This document shows positions 1-6,091 of a stretch of DNA of 10,877 nucleotides, one piece after another. The notes below the pieces were generated by a model. It was not told where the DNA came from. It worked only from the letters and a program-made list of their open reading frames with translations, and did not search any database. Every line of letters begins with the position of its first letter. Position 1 is the first letter of the stretch. The stretch covers positions 1-10,877 of the forward strand of contig NZCO01000054.1 of NCBI GenBank assembly GCA_002686445.1, read 5' to 3'. Source of the stretch: a bacterium (lineage in GTDB: Bacteria; Patescibacteriota; Andersenbacteria; UBA10190). The position numbers and the translations under genes are program-made.

Positions 1-23
1 CGAGAACTGCTGCCCAAATCAGC

Positions 24-257
24 ATGATGCGCAAGCGAGTGATGCCGCAGCTGTATGCATTTTGCATTTGTACGGTGCTTGGTTACGCGCTACTGCTCCT
101 GTCACCTCTATTGTCGTTGGCTTATTCGATTCCCATGTCCACGATAGAAAACGTGATTGGGATGATTGCCATCGCGCTCACCATTCTTATGATAACGATG
201 ATGGGTACGATGATCTTGACGACAAGATCACGGGTCTGGCAAAAACTTGGCACCTAG
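24..257 (+). CDS. Small two-helix membrane protein, possibly 5'-truncated
   Basis: I do not recognise a family. The 77 residues from the ATG at 24 contain two hydrophobic stretches, about residues 8-33 and 39-65, separated by a short polar turn, and end in a basic tail (RSRVWQK). This fits a two-pass inner-membrane protein or the C-terminal end of a longer one. The frame stays open from the ATG back to the window edge and no SD precedes the ATG pair at 24/27, so the true start may lie outside the window. The gene ends in tandem stops (TAG TGA) and is followed by a strong terminator at 284-308. That position supports it as the last gene of a plus-strand transcript. Function unknown. Confidence 0.5.
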   Translation: MMRKRVMPQLYAFCICTVLGYALLLLSPLLSLAYSIPMSTIENVIGMIAIALTILMITMMGTMILTTRSRVWQKLGT

Positions 258-283
258 TGAAGCCGGCCACATCCAAAATCAAC

Positions 284-308
284 ACCGCTTGCGAGCGGTT
301 CTTTTTTT
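284..308 (+). terminator. Rho-independent terminator
   Basis: A perfect 6-bp stem ACCGCT/AGCGGT with loop TGCG is followed by TTC and seven T (302-308). It ends the membrane-protein transcript only 15 bp before the rmlB start codon, which leaves no room for a separate rmlB promoter after it. Confidence 0.85.
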
Positions 309-323
309 ATGCATGGTGTATCC

Positions 324-1328
324 ATGTCAAAACTACTAGTCACCGGAGGGGCGGGATTTATAGGCAGTAACTTCATTCATTACTGGCTGGCGGAGCATCC
401 AGATGACGAAATCTGCAATTTGGACATTCTTACCTACGCAGGTAATAAGACGAGCTTGGTCGATATCAAAGAAGACCCACGCTACACGTTCATAGAGGGA
501 GATATCCGCAATCCCGACGTAGTTAATGACCTCATCAAAGACGCTGACACCATTATTCACTTTGCCGCAGAGTCTCATGTTGACCGATCTATTCTAGGAC
601 CCGAGGCATTTATTGAAACCAACATTAAGGGAACCTATGTTTTGCTTGAAGCAGCACGCGAACACGGCGTGCACCTGCATCACGTGTCCACAGACGAGGT
701 GTTTGGCGCGCTTGAGCTGAACTCCAAGGAAAAGTTCACGGAGAGCACACCATATGATCCGAGTAGCCCGTATTCAGCCTCGAAGGCCTCCTCTGATCAT
801 CTGGTGCGCGCCTATCATGAAACATTTGGGTTACCGATCTCTATTACCAACTGTTCCAATAATTTTGGGCCGTATCAGCACCCGGAGAAGTTTGTTTCGC
901 GCATGATTACGAATCTTATCGATGGCGACAATGTGAAGATATACGGTGACGGGAAGTATGTTCGCGATTGGTTGTATGTGCGTGACCACTGCGCTGCCAT
1001 CGACTTGATACTGCAGCAGTCCAAAGTTGGGGAGACATATCTAGTCGGAGGCATGACCAAGGACGTGAATAATCTTGAGGTGGCGAAGATGTTGCTCGAT
1101 TACATGGAGCTTGGCGAAGATCGAATTGAGTTCGTGACGGATCGACCAGGGCATGATCGGCGCTACGCGGTGGATTGGAGCAAGCTCAATAAGGATCTCG
1201 GCTGGGAGCCGGAACACTCTTTCAAAGACTGGCTGCATGAAACCGTTGATTGGTATAAAGCGAATGAAGCTTGGTGGCGCCCGCTGAAAGAAGAAGCTGA
1301 ATCCACGTATAAAAAAACCGGACAATAA
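324..1328 (+). CDS. rmlB: dTDP-glucose 4,6-dehydratase
   Basis: The enzyme converts dTDP-glucose to dTDP-4-keto-6-deoxyglucose, the second step towards dTDP-L-rhamnose and other deoxysugars of surface polysaccharides. It is a cytosolic NAD-dependent extended short-chain dehydrogenase. The Rossmann NAD motif GGAGFIG is at residues 8-14. The family's catalytic Thr-Asp-Glu is seen in STDEVFG (T123, D124, E125), and the YxxxK pair in YSASK (Y150, K154). NCSNNFGPYQHPEK and the YGDGKYVRDW block are also typical of RmlB. The 334-residue length is normal for the family. I chose the ATG at 324 over the in-frame ATG at 309 because the protein then begins MSKLLVTGGAG, as in homologues. No SD is visible. 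No rmlA, rmlC or rmlD lies beside it, so the rest of the pathway must be elsewhere. The last codons are shared with the terminator of the convergent gene. Confidence 0.97.
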   Translation: MSKLLVTGGAGFIGSNFIHYWLAEHPDDEICNLDILTYAGNKTSLVDIKEDPRYTFIEGDIRNPDVVNDLIKDADTIIHFAAESHVDRSILGPEAFIETNIKGTYVLLEAAREHGVHLHHVSTDEVFGALELNSKEKFTESTPYDPSSPYSASKASSDHLVRAYHETFGLPISITNCSNNFGPYQHPEKFVSRMITNLIDGDNVKIYGDGKYVRDWLYVRDHCAAIDLILQQSKVGETYLVGGMTKDVNNLEVAKMLLDYMELGEDRIEFVTDRPGHDRRYAVDWSKLNKDLGWEPEHSFKDWLHETVDWYKANEAWWRPLKEEAESTYKKTGQ

Positions 1329-1337
1329 TTTGTCCGG
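1311..1337 (-). terminator. Terminator of the convergent fusion gene, overlapping the end of rmlB
   Basis: A perfect 8-bp stem CCGGACAA/TTGTCCGG (1318-1325 and 1330-1337) has loop TAAT. Read on the minus strand it is followed by seven T (complement of A1311-1317), so it terminates the 2503-1355 gene. It lies inside the last codons of rmlB, whose TAA stop occupies the loop. The plus-strand side has no T-tract. Confidence 0.85.
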
Positions 1338-1354
1338 CTGTAGTGTTGCTAAAA

Positions 1355-2503
1355 CTACTTGGTGAGCACGGCGGTGATATACGTACCGCGTGTGACTTCA
1401 GACGCTGCTAATTTATCATCCATGTCAGTGGCCGCGTCGCACAGCGGACCCCAGTGGGGTGCCTTAAGCGCGAATGGCGGTAGGAGAGAGTAGAGTGTGG
1501 GGTACGTTTGTATTTCCACTGCTAATCCCGCGGCCGAAGCTCCCTCTCGCACGCTTTCCACGGTGTGTCCCTGAGCGAAGACCGTAAACGCGGTACCGCC
1601 AACCCACACTTCGACCGTGTCGTTACGGTAGTTGTAATGGGCACGGAGGGTAGTTGGCCCTGGGTAATACCAGAAGTTGGACAGGGCCTCCTTATTGTAG
1701 AATGAGAGGAGTGCCTTGCCGCCAGGAGCCAAGACACGGTGGATTTCCTGCCAGTGATTGGGGAGCGCCTCAGAAGCAGTGCCAAAGTTGCAAACCAGAA
1801 ACGATACGGAGTTGTCACCGGCTGGTAATTGGGCGCGCACTTCTGTGGCCTCGAACTCCACGTGTCCTGGCCACTGGTGATCACTAGCTTCAGCAGCCCT
1901 GATCATATCTTCTGATACGTCGATTGCTCTTACTACTTCGAATCGATCTTCCAGGCTGCTTTTGACAACTGGACCAGTCGCGCAGCCAATATCCAGAGCC
2001 AGCTCGTGTTGTGGCAGGCTAGCAATCACGTCGTCTATTAGCTTTGCCTCTCGTTTTCGATACGCATGGATAGCCTTATCTCGCCTGCCGCTTGGCCCCC
2101 CAGTCTGCGAACCATCATCACGGCCCCACTGGTCGTACTCGTTGTCGTATACGGGTGCAGTGACGGCGCACAGTTTCAGTAGATTAGTCCGCAATTCCCC
2201 TATAGGAGGCTGGATTGTAGGCAACATCGTGTCTAGCTCGAGCAGTTCACACTGTCTATCTTTGCTGTGTTTGATGATTGCCGCTGCAATTTCGGTAGCG
2301 AAGTCGGCGTCCAGCCCCATCGCTTGAGCAGATTCTAGAATACGCTCGAGGTTTGCCGCCTCAACGGCTGGCGCGTGAATGGGTTTGCCATGCTCTTTTT
2401 TCCAGGCTGCCACGCCAGTCATAAGTGACCACCGTTGTAAGACAAGACCCATTATTTGACCGTCGATAGTACGTAGCATATTGCGTATGTTGTCAATGTC
2501 CAT
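1355..2503 (-). CDS. Chorismate-mutase-like (AroQ) domain fused to SAM-dependent methyltransferase
   Basis: Two domains are visible. Residues about 1-90 match the all-helical AroQ chorismate mutase fold. Compared from memory with the E. coli enzyme, the equivalents of R11, R28, K39, E52, S84 and Q88 are present as R11, R24, K35, E48, S80 and Q84. The D48 and R51 equivalents are A44 and V47. Residues about 110-382 form a class I methyltransferase: SAM motif I LDIGCATG, acidic post-I strand AIDVSEDMI, motif IV-like SVSFLVCNFG and the HRVLAPGGKALLSFYN strand. The start has a good SD, GGAG at 2514-2511, seven bases before ATG. A terminator follows the stop. The gene is monocistronic, so neighbours do not reveal its substrate. 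Domain families are secure at fold level. Chorismate mutase activity is plausible but uncertain because two active-site positions differ. The methyl acceptor is unknown. Confidence 0.85.
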   Translation of the reverse strand: MDIDNIRNMLRTIDGQIMGLVLQRWSLMTGVAAWKKEHGKPIHAPAVEAANLERILESAQAMGLDADFATEIAAAIIKHSKDRQCELLELDTMLPTIQPPIGELRTNLLKLCAVTAPVYDNEYDQWGRDDGSQTGGPSGRRDKAIHAYRKREAKLIDDVIASLPQHELALDIGCATGPVVKSSLEDRFEVVRAIDVSEDMIRAAEASDHQWPGHVEFEATEVRAQLPAGDNSVSFLVCNFGTASEALPNHWQEIHRVLAPGGKALLSFYNKEALSNFWYYPGPTTLRAHYNYRNDTVEVWVGGTAFTVFAQGHTVESVREGASAAGLAVEIQTYPTLYSLLPPFALKAPHWGPLCDAATDMDDKLAASEVTRGTYITAVLTK

Positions 2504-2613
2504 TGAAGATCTCCAGTTTCAGGGGGGGAGAGAAGGTAGAGACAGTGGCTTCAGATCTACTAACCCTACAGGCAATAATCAAGAGGGGTCAAACGAAAAG
2601 CGAGTTATATAAG

Positions 2614-2638
2614 AAAAAACCTCACATAGAATGTGAGG
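2614..2638 (-). terminator. Terminator of the tRNA-Trp gene
   Basis: A perfect 8-bp stem ATGTGAGG/CCTCACAT (2631-2638 and 2620-2627) has a 3-nt loop and is followed on the minus strand by TTTTTT (complement of A2614-2619). It begins seven bases after the tRNA discriminator base and closes a single-tRNA transcript. Confidence 0.9.
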
Positions 2639-2644
2639 TGGAAG

Positions 2645-2714
2645 CACCCAGGCGGGGATTCGAACCCCGATCGTTGGTTTTGGAGACCAATTGCCTACCG
2701 TTGGCGACCTGGGC
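2645..2714 (-). tRNA. tRNA-Trp (anticodon CCA)
   Basis: A full cloverleaf can be drawn on the minus strand. The acceptor stem is GCCCAGG/CCTGGGT with a G-U first pair, and the D-arm is GCC/GGC with GG in the loop. The anticodon stem TTGGT/ACCAA encloses the 7-nt loop CTCCAAA, giving anticodon CCA for tryptophan. The T-arm is CGGGG-TTCGAAT-CCCCG, and G is the discriminator base. The 3' CCA is not encoded (CTT follows), so it must be added by a nucleotidyltransferase. A consensus-like promoter lies upstream and a terminator just downstream. The cognate synthetase gene trpS is the divergent neighbour. Confidence 0.96.
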
Positions 2715-2739
2715 GCAACTGAAATAAAGGAACCGCTAA

Positions 2740-2768
2740 ATCTTAGTTTTTCTGTACAGGCCTGTCAA
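2740..2768 (-). promoter_or_regulatory. Putative sigma70-type promoter of tRNA-Trp
   Basis: On the minus strand TTGACA (2768-2763) is followed after exactly 17 bp by TAAGAT (2745-2740). Transcription would start near 2733, giving a leader of about 18 nt before the tRNA. The -35 is a perfect consensus and the -10 matches at 4 of 6 positions. The 10-bp perfect palindrome ACAGGCCTGT (2756-2765) overlaps the -35 and spacer and could be an operator, or chance. Confidence 0.65.
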
Positions 2769-2775
2769 GAAGAGC

Positions 2776-2804
2776 TTGACCGATGTGCCTGTTTCTCGAA
2801 TACT
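2776..2804 (+). promoter_or_regulatory. Putative trpS promoter
   Basis: TTGACC (2776-2781), a 17-bp spacer and AATACT (2799-2804) give 5/6 and 4/6 matches to the -35 and -10 consensus. Its -35 lies 7 bp from the oppositely oriented -35 of the tRNA-Trp promoter, so one polymerase would hinder the other. The predicted leader is about 90 nt and contains the hairpin at 2855-2876. Confidence 0.45.
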
Positions 2805-2854
2805 GTGGTGCTGAGGGCATATTAGAACCTCACTTCGTTGTTTTGACAATTTAC

Positions 2855-2888
2855 AGGATTCTGACCGCAGAATCCTTCCCCGTTTTTT
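2855..2888 (+). promoter_or_regulatory. Strong hairpin plus T6 in the trpS leader, possible attenuator
   Basis: A perfect 9-bp stem AGGATTCTG/CAGAATCCT (2855-2863 and 2868-2876) with loop ACCG is followed, after six bases, by TTTTTT (2883-2888). It ends directly before the trpS SD. The gap between stem and T-run is longer than in a standard terminator, so it may be a weak or conditional terminator, or a 5' stabilising stem. A weaker upstream pairing, TGAGG (2812-2816) with CCTCA (2828-2832), is possible. No convincing T-box was found. Confidence 0.4.
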
Positions 2889-2902
2889 CAAGGAAACATG
2901 AC

Positions 2903-3916
2903 ATGAGTGAAATCGTACTATCAGGCATTCGTGCCACCGGTGCATTGCATTTAGGCAACTACCTCGGAGCGATGAGACAGTTTGTAGCCATGCAGGATCT
3001 ACCTGATACCACCTGCCTATACTTCATCGCCGACATACACACGTTGACGGATTTGCCCGATCCTGATGAGCTGCGCGACGACCTGATTGGAATTGCGACC
3101 GGATATTTGGCAGCTGGGCTCGATCCTGAGCGATCGATTCTCTACACTCAGTCGAGTGTGCCGGAGATCACAGAGTTAGCCGTACTGCTGGGCAACCTGA
3201 TCCCGGTCAGTGAACTGCTGCGGCTGCCGCAATACCAAGCGAAAGCTGATAGCGGTGCAAGTCTAGGATTGCTTTTCTACCCGGTGCTTATGGCGGCTGA
3301 TATTCTTGGTCCCAAGGCCACACAGGTTCCGGTTGGTGAGGATCAACTCAAGCATCTCGAAATGGCGCAGGACATTGCTAGACGCTTCAATAATCGGTAC
3401 GGAGATGTGTTTCCGCGTCCAGAAGCGCTCAAGGAGGAGGCAATTCGCGTCCCAGGCCTGGATGGATCCGGCAAGATGTCGAAGTCGGCTGGCAACACGA
3501 TTGATTTGACTGATCATGGTGATGATCTTTTTCAAAAAGTACGTCCGGCTAAGACGGATCCTGCTCGGCAGCTTCGGACGGATCCCGGTAACCCTGAAGT
3601 GTGTAACATCTTTACGCTGCACCAATTCGTCACCCCAGGCGGTGAAGGAGGAGGTCAGTTGGGTGAAATTGTCAGAGGGTGCAAGCAAGCCAACATCGGC
3701 TGTGTCGATTGCAAGCGGGTCCTCTGCACTAATCTCGACGATATGTTAGCCAGTTATCGCGAGCGGCACGAAGAGTTTGCTGATCGACCGCACGAGGTGC
3801 GCGAAATTTTGTTCGAGGGTGGCAAGCGCGCGCGTGTATTGTTTCGCGAGACGATCCTTGAGGTGCGAGATGCGATGGGGTTGCCCAATCATCTACTAGC
3901 TCCGGAAGGAGGATAG
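2903..3916 (+). CDS. trpS: Tryptophanyl-tRNA synthetase
   Basis: This cytosolic class Ic synthetase activates tryptophan with ATP and charges tRNA-Trp. The ATP-binding HIGH motif appears as HLGN (residues 16-19), within the TrpRS-typical TGALHLGNYLGA. The KMSKS motif is exact at residues 191-195, followed by AGNTIDL. Other TrpRS signatures are FIADIHTLT (41-49), ADILGPKATQVPVGEDQ (132-148) and the C-terminal IGCVDCK. The 337-residue length is normal. I chose the ATG at 2903 because AAGGA (2890-2894) sits eight bases before it and the protein then starts MSEIVLSGIRATG. An in-frame ATG at 2783 would add 40 residues unlike the family. The gene diverges from the tRNA-Trp gene it serves. Its last codons carry the SD of the next gene. 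Confidence 0.98.
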   Translation: MSEIVLSGIRATGALHLGNYLGAMRQFVAMQDLPDTTCLYFIADIHTLTDLPDPDELRDDLIGIATGYLAAGLDPERSILYTQSSVPEITELAVLLGNLIPVSELLRLPQYQAKADSGASLGLLFYPVLMAADILGPKATQVPVGEDQLKHLEMAQDIARRFNNRYGDVFPRPEALKEEAIRVPGLDGSGKMSKSAGNTIDLTDHGDDLFQKVRPAKTDPARQLRTDPGNPEVCNIFTLHQFVTPGGEGGGQLGEIVRGCKQANIGCVDCKRVLCTNLDDMLASYRERHEEFADRPHEVREILFEGGKRARVLFRETILEVRDAMGLPNHLLAPEGG

Positions 3917-3917
3917 C

Positions 3918-4295
3918 ATGGCCTTACCGAAGCACTTCGGCCTTTGTACTTTTTGTTTCAAGGGTACGCAGGTGAACATCACTGGCACCTTCTCTGACGC
4001 GACATACAGGTGTGTAGCCTGCGATCATGCGCTGGTGTTAGGTGATCGACTAACTATTCACCAATTGCATGATGGCCAGTCGTTTCAGCCAGGTCGCTAC
4101 TTGGCCCAAGACTTGCGTAAGTGTCGTCATTGTCAGGAAGTAGTTCGTTTTCGGATGGCGAGTGTCGACGCCCCAGACATGAAGTGCCCGAACTGCCAGC
4201 AGTCCATGTCGCGACTTGAGTTGCGGGTGTTTAGTGTAGTTGACCTAAATGGCCCAGCCGAAATTGGCACAGGTGCCGCTCTCTTGGGAAACTGA
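3918..4295 (+). CDS. Small protein with two tandem zinc ribbons
   Basis: Not recognised as a named family. The 125 residues carry four CxxC knuckles: C10/C13 with C32/C35 (18-residue spacing) and C69/C72 with C90/C93 (17-residue spacing). These should fold as two four-cysteine zinc ribbons. No membrane segment or signal peptide is visible, so a cytosolic protein is likely. Start: AAGGAGG (3906-3912) lies inside the last codons of trpS, five bases before this ATG, and only one base separates the trpS stop from the start. This indicates translational coupling and co-transcription with trpS. A strong terminator follows. Roles in nucleic-acid or protein binding are possible but unsupported. A link to tRNA charging rests only on linkage. 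Confidence 0.85.
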   Translation: MALPKHFGLCTFCFKGTQVNITGTFSDATYRCVACDHALVLGDRLTIHQLHDGQSFQPGRYLAQDLRKCRHCQEVVRFRMASVDAPDMKCPNCQQSMSRLELRVFSVVDLNGPAEIGTGAALLGN

Positions 4296-4306
4296 GCGAG
4301 AGGTGT

Positions 4307-4333
4307 GACCCAGGATTATTTCTGGGTCTTTTT
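4307..4333 (+). terminator. Terminator of the trpS operon
   Basis: A perfect 7-bp stem GACCCAG/CTGGGTC (4307-4313 and 4322-4328) with an 8-nt loop is followed by TTTTT. It closes the trpS and zinc-ribbon transcript. Confidence 0.9.
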
Positions 4334-4441
4334 AAATTGACGTTGCCAAGGCTCGGTGCTACTTTTGAGTGCGCTGCGTATGTCCGTGGCACCAATGTTC
4401 ATTTTAATGTAGCCCATTTAACGAAGTTCGGGAGGATAGAA

Positions 4442-5215
4442 ATGCACAATTTCATGCAGCATTTCAACTTCAATCCGGACCGCGCGTTTTGGATTGGCGT
4501 TGAGCGCGAGCGATTGATTGCTGATCGGAATGGAGCCATTGTTCCGTGGGCAGAGCGTATTCTGAAGCATTTAGGCGGAAGTGATAGATTCACGTACGAG
4601 ATGTCCGCTTGTCAGGTGGAAGATCATGTAGGACCGTGCCCGCTCGACCAAGTGATGGAGGGGCTGACGGCCAATAACCGAAGTCTTAGCTTGGCTGAAA
4701 CAGCCTTACAGTTTCGGCAATTTCCTGATGAGGTGGGCCCGGAGAAAATGCCGCTGGATGTGTACCCGGACCCAACTGGTCGTTATCAGCAGATTGCGCC
4801 AGTACTCAAGAGTGAGGGAAAACTTCTTGCTGCATGCCAGGTTGCCGGTACGCATATCCACGTCGGCATGCCTAACCACGAAACTGCGCTGCGAGTCTAC
4901 AACGGAGTGATCGATCAAGTAGATAGACTCTGTGATTTAGGTGATCATTCTGCTGGCGAACGGATGCGGATATATCGCATTGTGCGTCCTGATTTCACTC
5001 CGCCGCCATTTCCCAGTTGGGAGGTTTTCCACGAATATGCGCTTGAGCAAGGCTTCGCGGAAAATCCACGTGATTGCTGGAACATGATTCGCATGTCGAG
5101 ACATGGCACGATTGAGTTTCGTATGTTCGGCGTTGCGCGAAGTCTAAAAGAGGTTTTTAGCTGGGCTGAAGAGTGTCATGACCTCTGTCGAGCAAGTCTC
5201 ACCGCCACTGTGTAG
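4442..5215 (+). CDS. Short glutamate-cysteine ligase family 2 (YbdK-like) carboxylate-amine ligase
   Basis: Family members form a gamma-glutamyl or related amide bond using ATP. Motifs seen are IGVERERLI at 18-26 (the family's acidic metal/ATP strand; E21, E23), YEMSACQVE at 52-60, GTHIHVG at 136-142 and GTIEFR at 222-227. They follow the family order. At 257 residues it is about 110 shorter than YbdK proteins of about 370, mainly between the HIHVG and EFR blocks and at the C-terminus. The substrate cannot be deduced. I chose the ATG at 4442 because GGGAGG (4430-4435) precedes it by six bases. An upstream in-frame TTG at 4337 has no SD. The leader of about 100 bp after the trpS terminator must hold the promoter: TTGACG (4337) with TACTTT (4360) at 17 bp is a weak candidate. 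The next gene is an amidohydrolase 53 bp downstream. Confidence 0.8.
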   Translation: MHNFMQHFNFNPDRAFWIGVERERLIADRNGAIVPWAERILKHLGGSDRFTYEMSACQVEDHVGPCPLDQVMEGLTANNRSLSLAETALQFRQFPDEVGPEKMPLDVYPDPTGRYQQIAPVLKSEGKLLAACQVAGTHIHVGMPNHETALRVYNGVIDQVDRLCDLGDHSAGERMRIYRIVRPDFTPPPFPSWEVFHEYALEQGFAENPRDCWNMIRMSRHGTIEFRMFGVARSLKEVFSWAEECHDLCRASLTATV

Positions 5216-5244
5216 TTGCACTTTGGCGTTTTTTTATATTTACT
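5216..5244 (+). promoter_or_regulatory. Possible promoter of the AstE-like gene
   Basis: TTGCAC (5216-5221), 17 bp, then TTTACT (5239-5244), within the short AT-rich gap before the M14 gene. Matches are 4/6 at each box. It would give a leader of about 18 nt without an SD. The gene could instead be read through from the ligase gene. Confidence 0.3.
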
Positions 5245-5268
5245 GAGTGTTTAACTGGTTTTCACTGT

Positions 5269-6066
5269 ATGAATTTTATTGAACGGACAATTGGAAGAGG
5301 TAAACCAAGCGTTGCCATCGTGGGATCTACGCATGGTGATGAAATAATAGGGGAGCGCGTCATCTCTAGGCTTCGTGGGCTTGAGCTGAAGCAGGGCACG
5401 GTTAGCTTCATTTCTGCTCATCCCGAAGCATTGAAAAAGCACGTGCGCTTTATCGATCGTGACTTGAATCGATCATTTCCAGGCAAGAAGAATGGAGTTA
5501 TTGAGGAACAGATAGCCTATAAGCTCAAGCGTCATCTACGACGGTTTGACGTAGTGATAGACCTTCACACCACTCGATCTAACGTAGGGAGTCTTATAAT
5601 CTTTACTCGTGATACGCCAGCGATGAGAGAGCTTTTGGCGCAGGTGCCGATAAAGAAGGTTGCGTTGATCGGTAGCCATATTTTTGGTGGTCATGAGATG
5701 GTGAACCATGCCCCGCTTGGTATATCGCTTGAATATGGTCCGGATACGAATGGTAAAAGCTCAGAACGTGCCGCGCGAGACATTAAAGCCCTCTTAGTTA
5801 ATCTAGGGATGGTGGCTGGCCGTCGCCGTCGTATGCTCAAGAAGGTGATGTACACGGTATCTGACCGCTATGAAGTGAAGGGAAAGGTGCGTCCAAAGGC
5901 AGGACTGCGAAATTTCAGACTCATCAAGAAGGGTCAGGCAATTGGCTCCACGGAAGAAGGCTCTCTTAAAGCACGGTATTCTTTCTATCCGTTGTTTCTA
6001 GGTAAAGGGCGATATGAAGGAACATTCGCTTTGGCAGCAAAGACGAGGCAGATTGTTCAGCTGTAG
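5269..6066 (+). CDS. Succinylglutamate desuccinylase/aspartoacylase-family zinc amidohydrolase
   Basis: This M14-like zinc enzyme should hydrolyse an N-acyl or amide bond of a small amino-acid derivative in the cytosol. The zinc site is clear: H22 and E25 in GSTHGDE, and H100 in VIDLHTT. The substrate-binding DLNRSFPG (65-72; N67, R68) and the catalytic glutamate E155 in GISLEYGP are present. Residues about 180-265 form the smaller beta-rich C-terminal domain, here notably basic. The 265-residue length is short for AstE (about 320). No SD precedes the ATG and no alternative in-frame start is near. It follows the YbdK-like ligase by 53 bp, so the two may be co-transcribed and act on the same amide. 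The gene ends in tandem stops (TAG TAA) beside a hairpin shared with the convergent gene. Exact substrate unknown. Confidence 0.88.
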   Translation: MNFIERTIGRGKPSVAIVGSTHGDEIIGERVISRLRGLELKQGTVSFISAHPEALKKHVRFIDRDLNRSFPGKKNGVIEEQIAYKLKRHLRRFDVVIDLHTTRSNVGSLIIFTRDTPAMRELLAQVPIKKVALIGSHIFGGHEMVNHAPLGISLEYGPDTNGKSSERAARDIKALLVNLGMVAGRRRRMLKKVMYTVSDRYEVKGKVRPKAGLRNFRLIKKGQAIGSTEEGSLKARYSFYPLFLGKGRYEGTFALAAKTRQIVQL

Positions 6067-6067
6067 T

Positions 6068-6091
6068 AAAAAACCGCCAGATGGGGCGGTT
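6068..6091 (-). terminator. Terminator of the zinc-ribbon gene pair
   Basis: A perfect 7-bp stem AACCGCC/GGCGGTT (6072-6078 and 6085-6091) is followed on the minus strand by a T-run (complement of A6068-6073). The stem includes two bases of the stop codon of the 6323-6090 gene. It lies immediately after the convergent AstE-like gene and may also stop that transcript, though without a T-tract on that side. Confidence 0.85.

Noticed and set aside
2645..2716. Alternative tRNA acceptor stem GCGCCCA/TGGGTGC
   Set aside because: It pairs by coincidence but would leave two extra bases between the T-stem and acceptor. The GCCCAGG/CCTGGGT register gives the correct cloverleaf.
2729..2736. GGAACCGC, resembling the T-box core, between tRNA-Trp and trpS
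   Set aside because: It lies upstream of the likely trpS promoter and in the tRNA promoter region. The variable base does not match the G discriminator of this tRNA-Trp, and no stem I with a Trp specifier is evident.
2843..2871. Second TTGACA upstream of trpS as a promoter
   Set aside because: At 17 bp the -10 would be CGCAGA. Only CAGAAT at 19 bp fits partly, and it lies within the hairpin.
2783..2902. N-terminal extension of TrpRS from the ATG at 2783
   Set aside because: No SD, the 40 extra residues are unlike the family, and a good SD precedes the ATG at 2903.
4337..4441. TTG start for the YbdK-like ligase
   Set aside because: It lies right after the terminator T-tract without an SD. 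The ATG at 4442 has GGGAGG at proper spacing.
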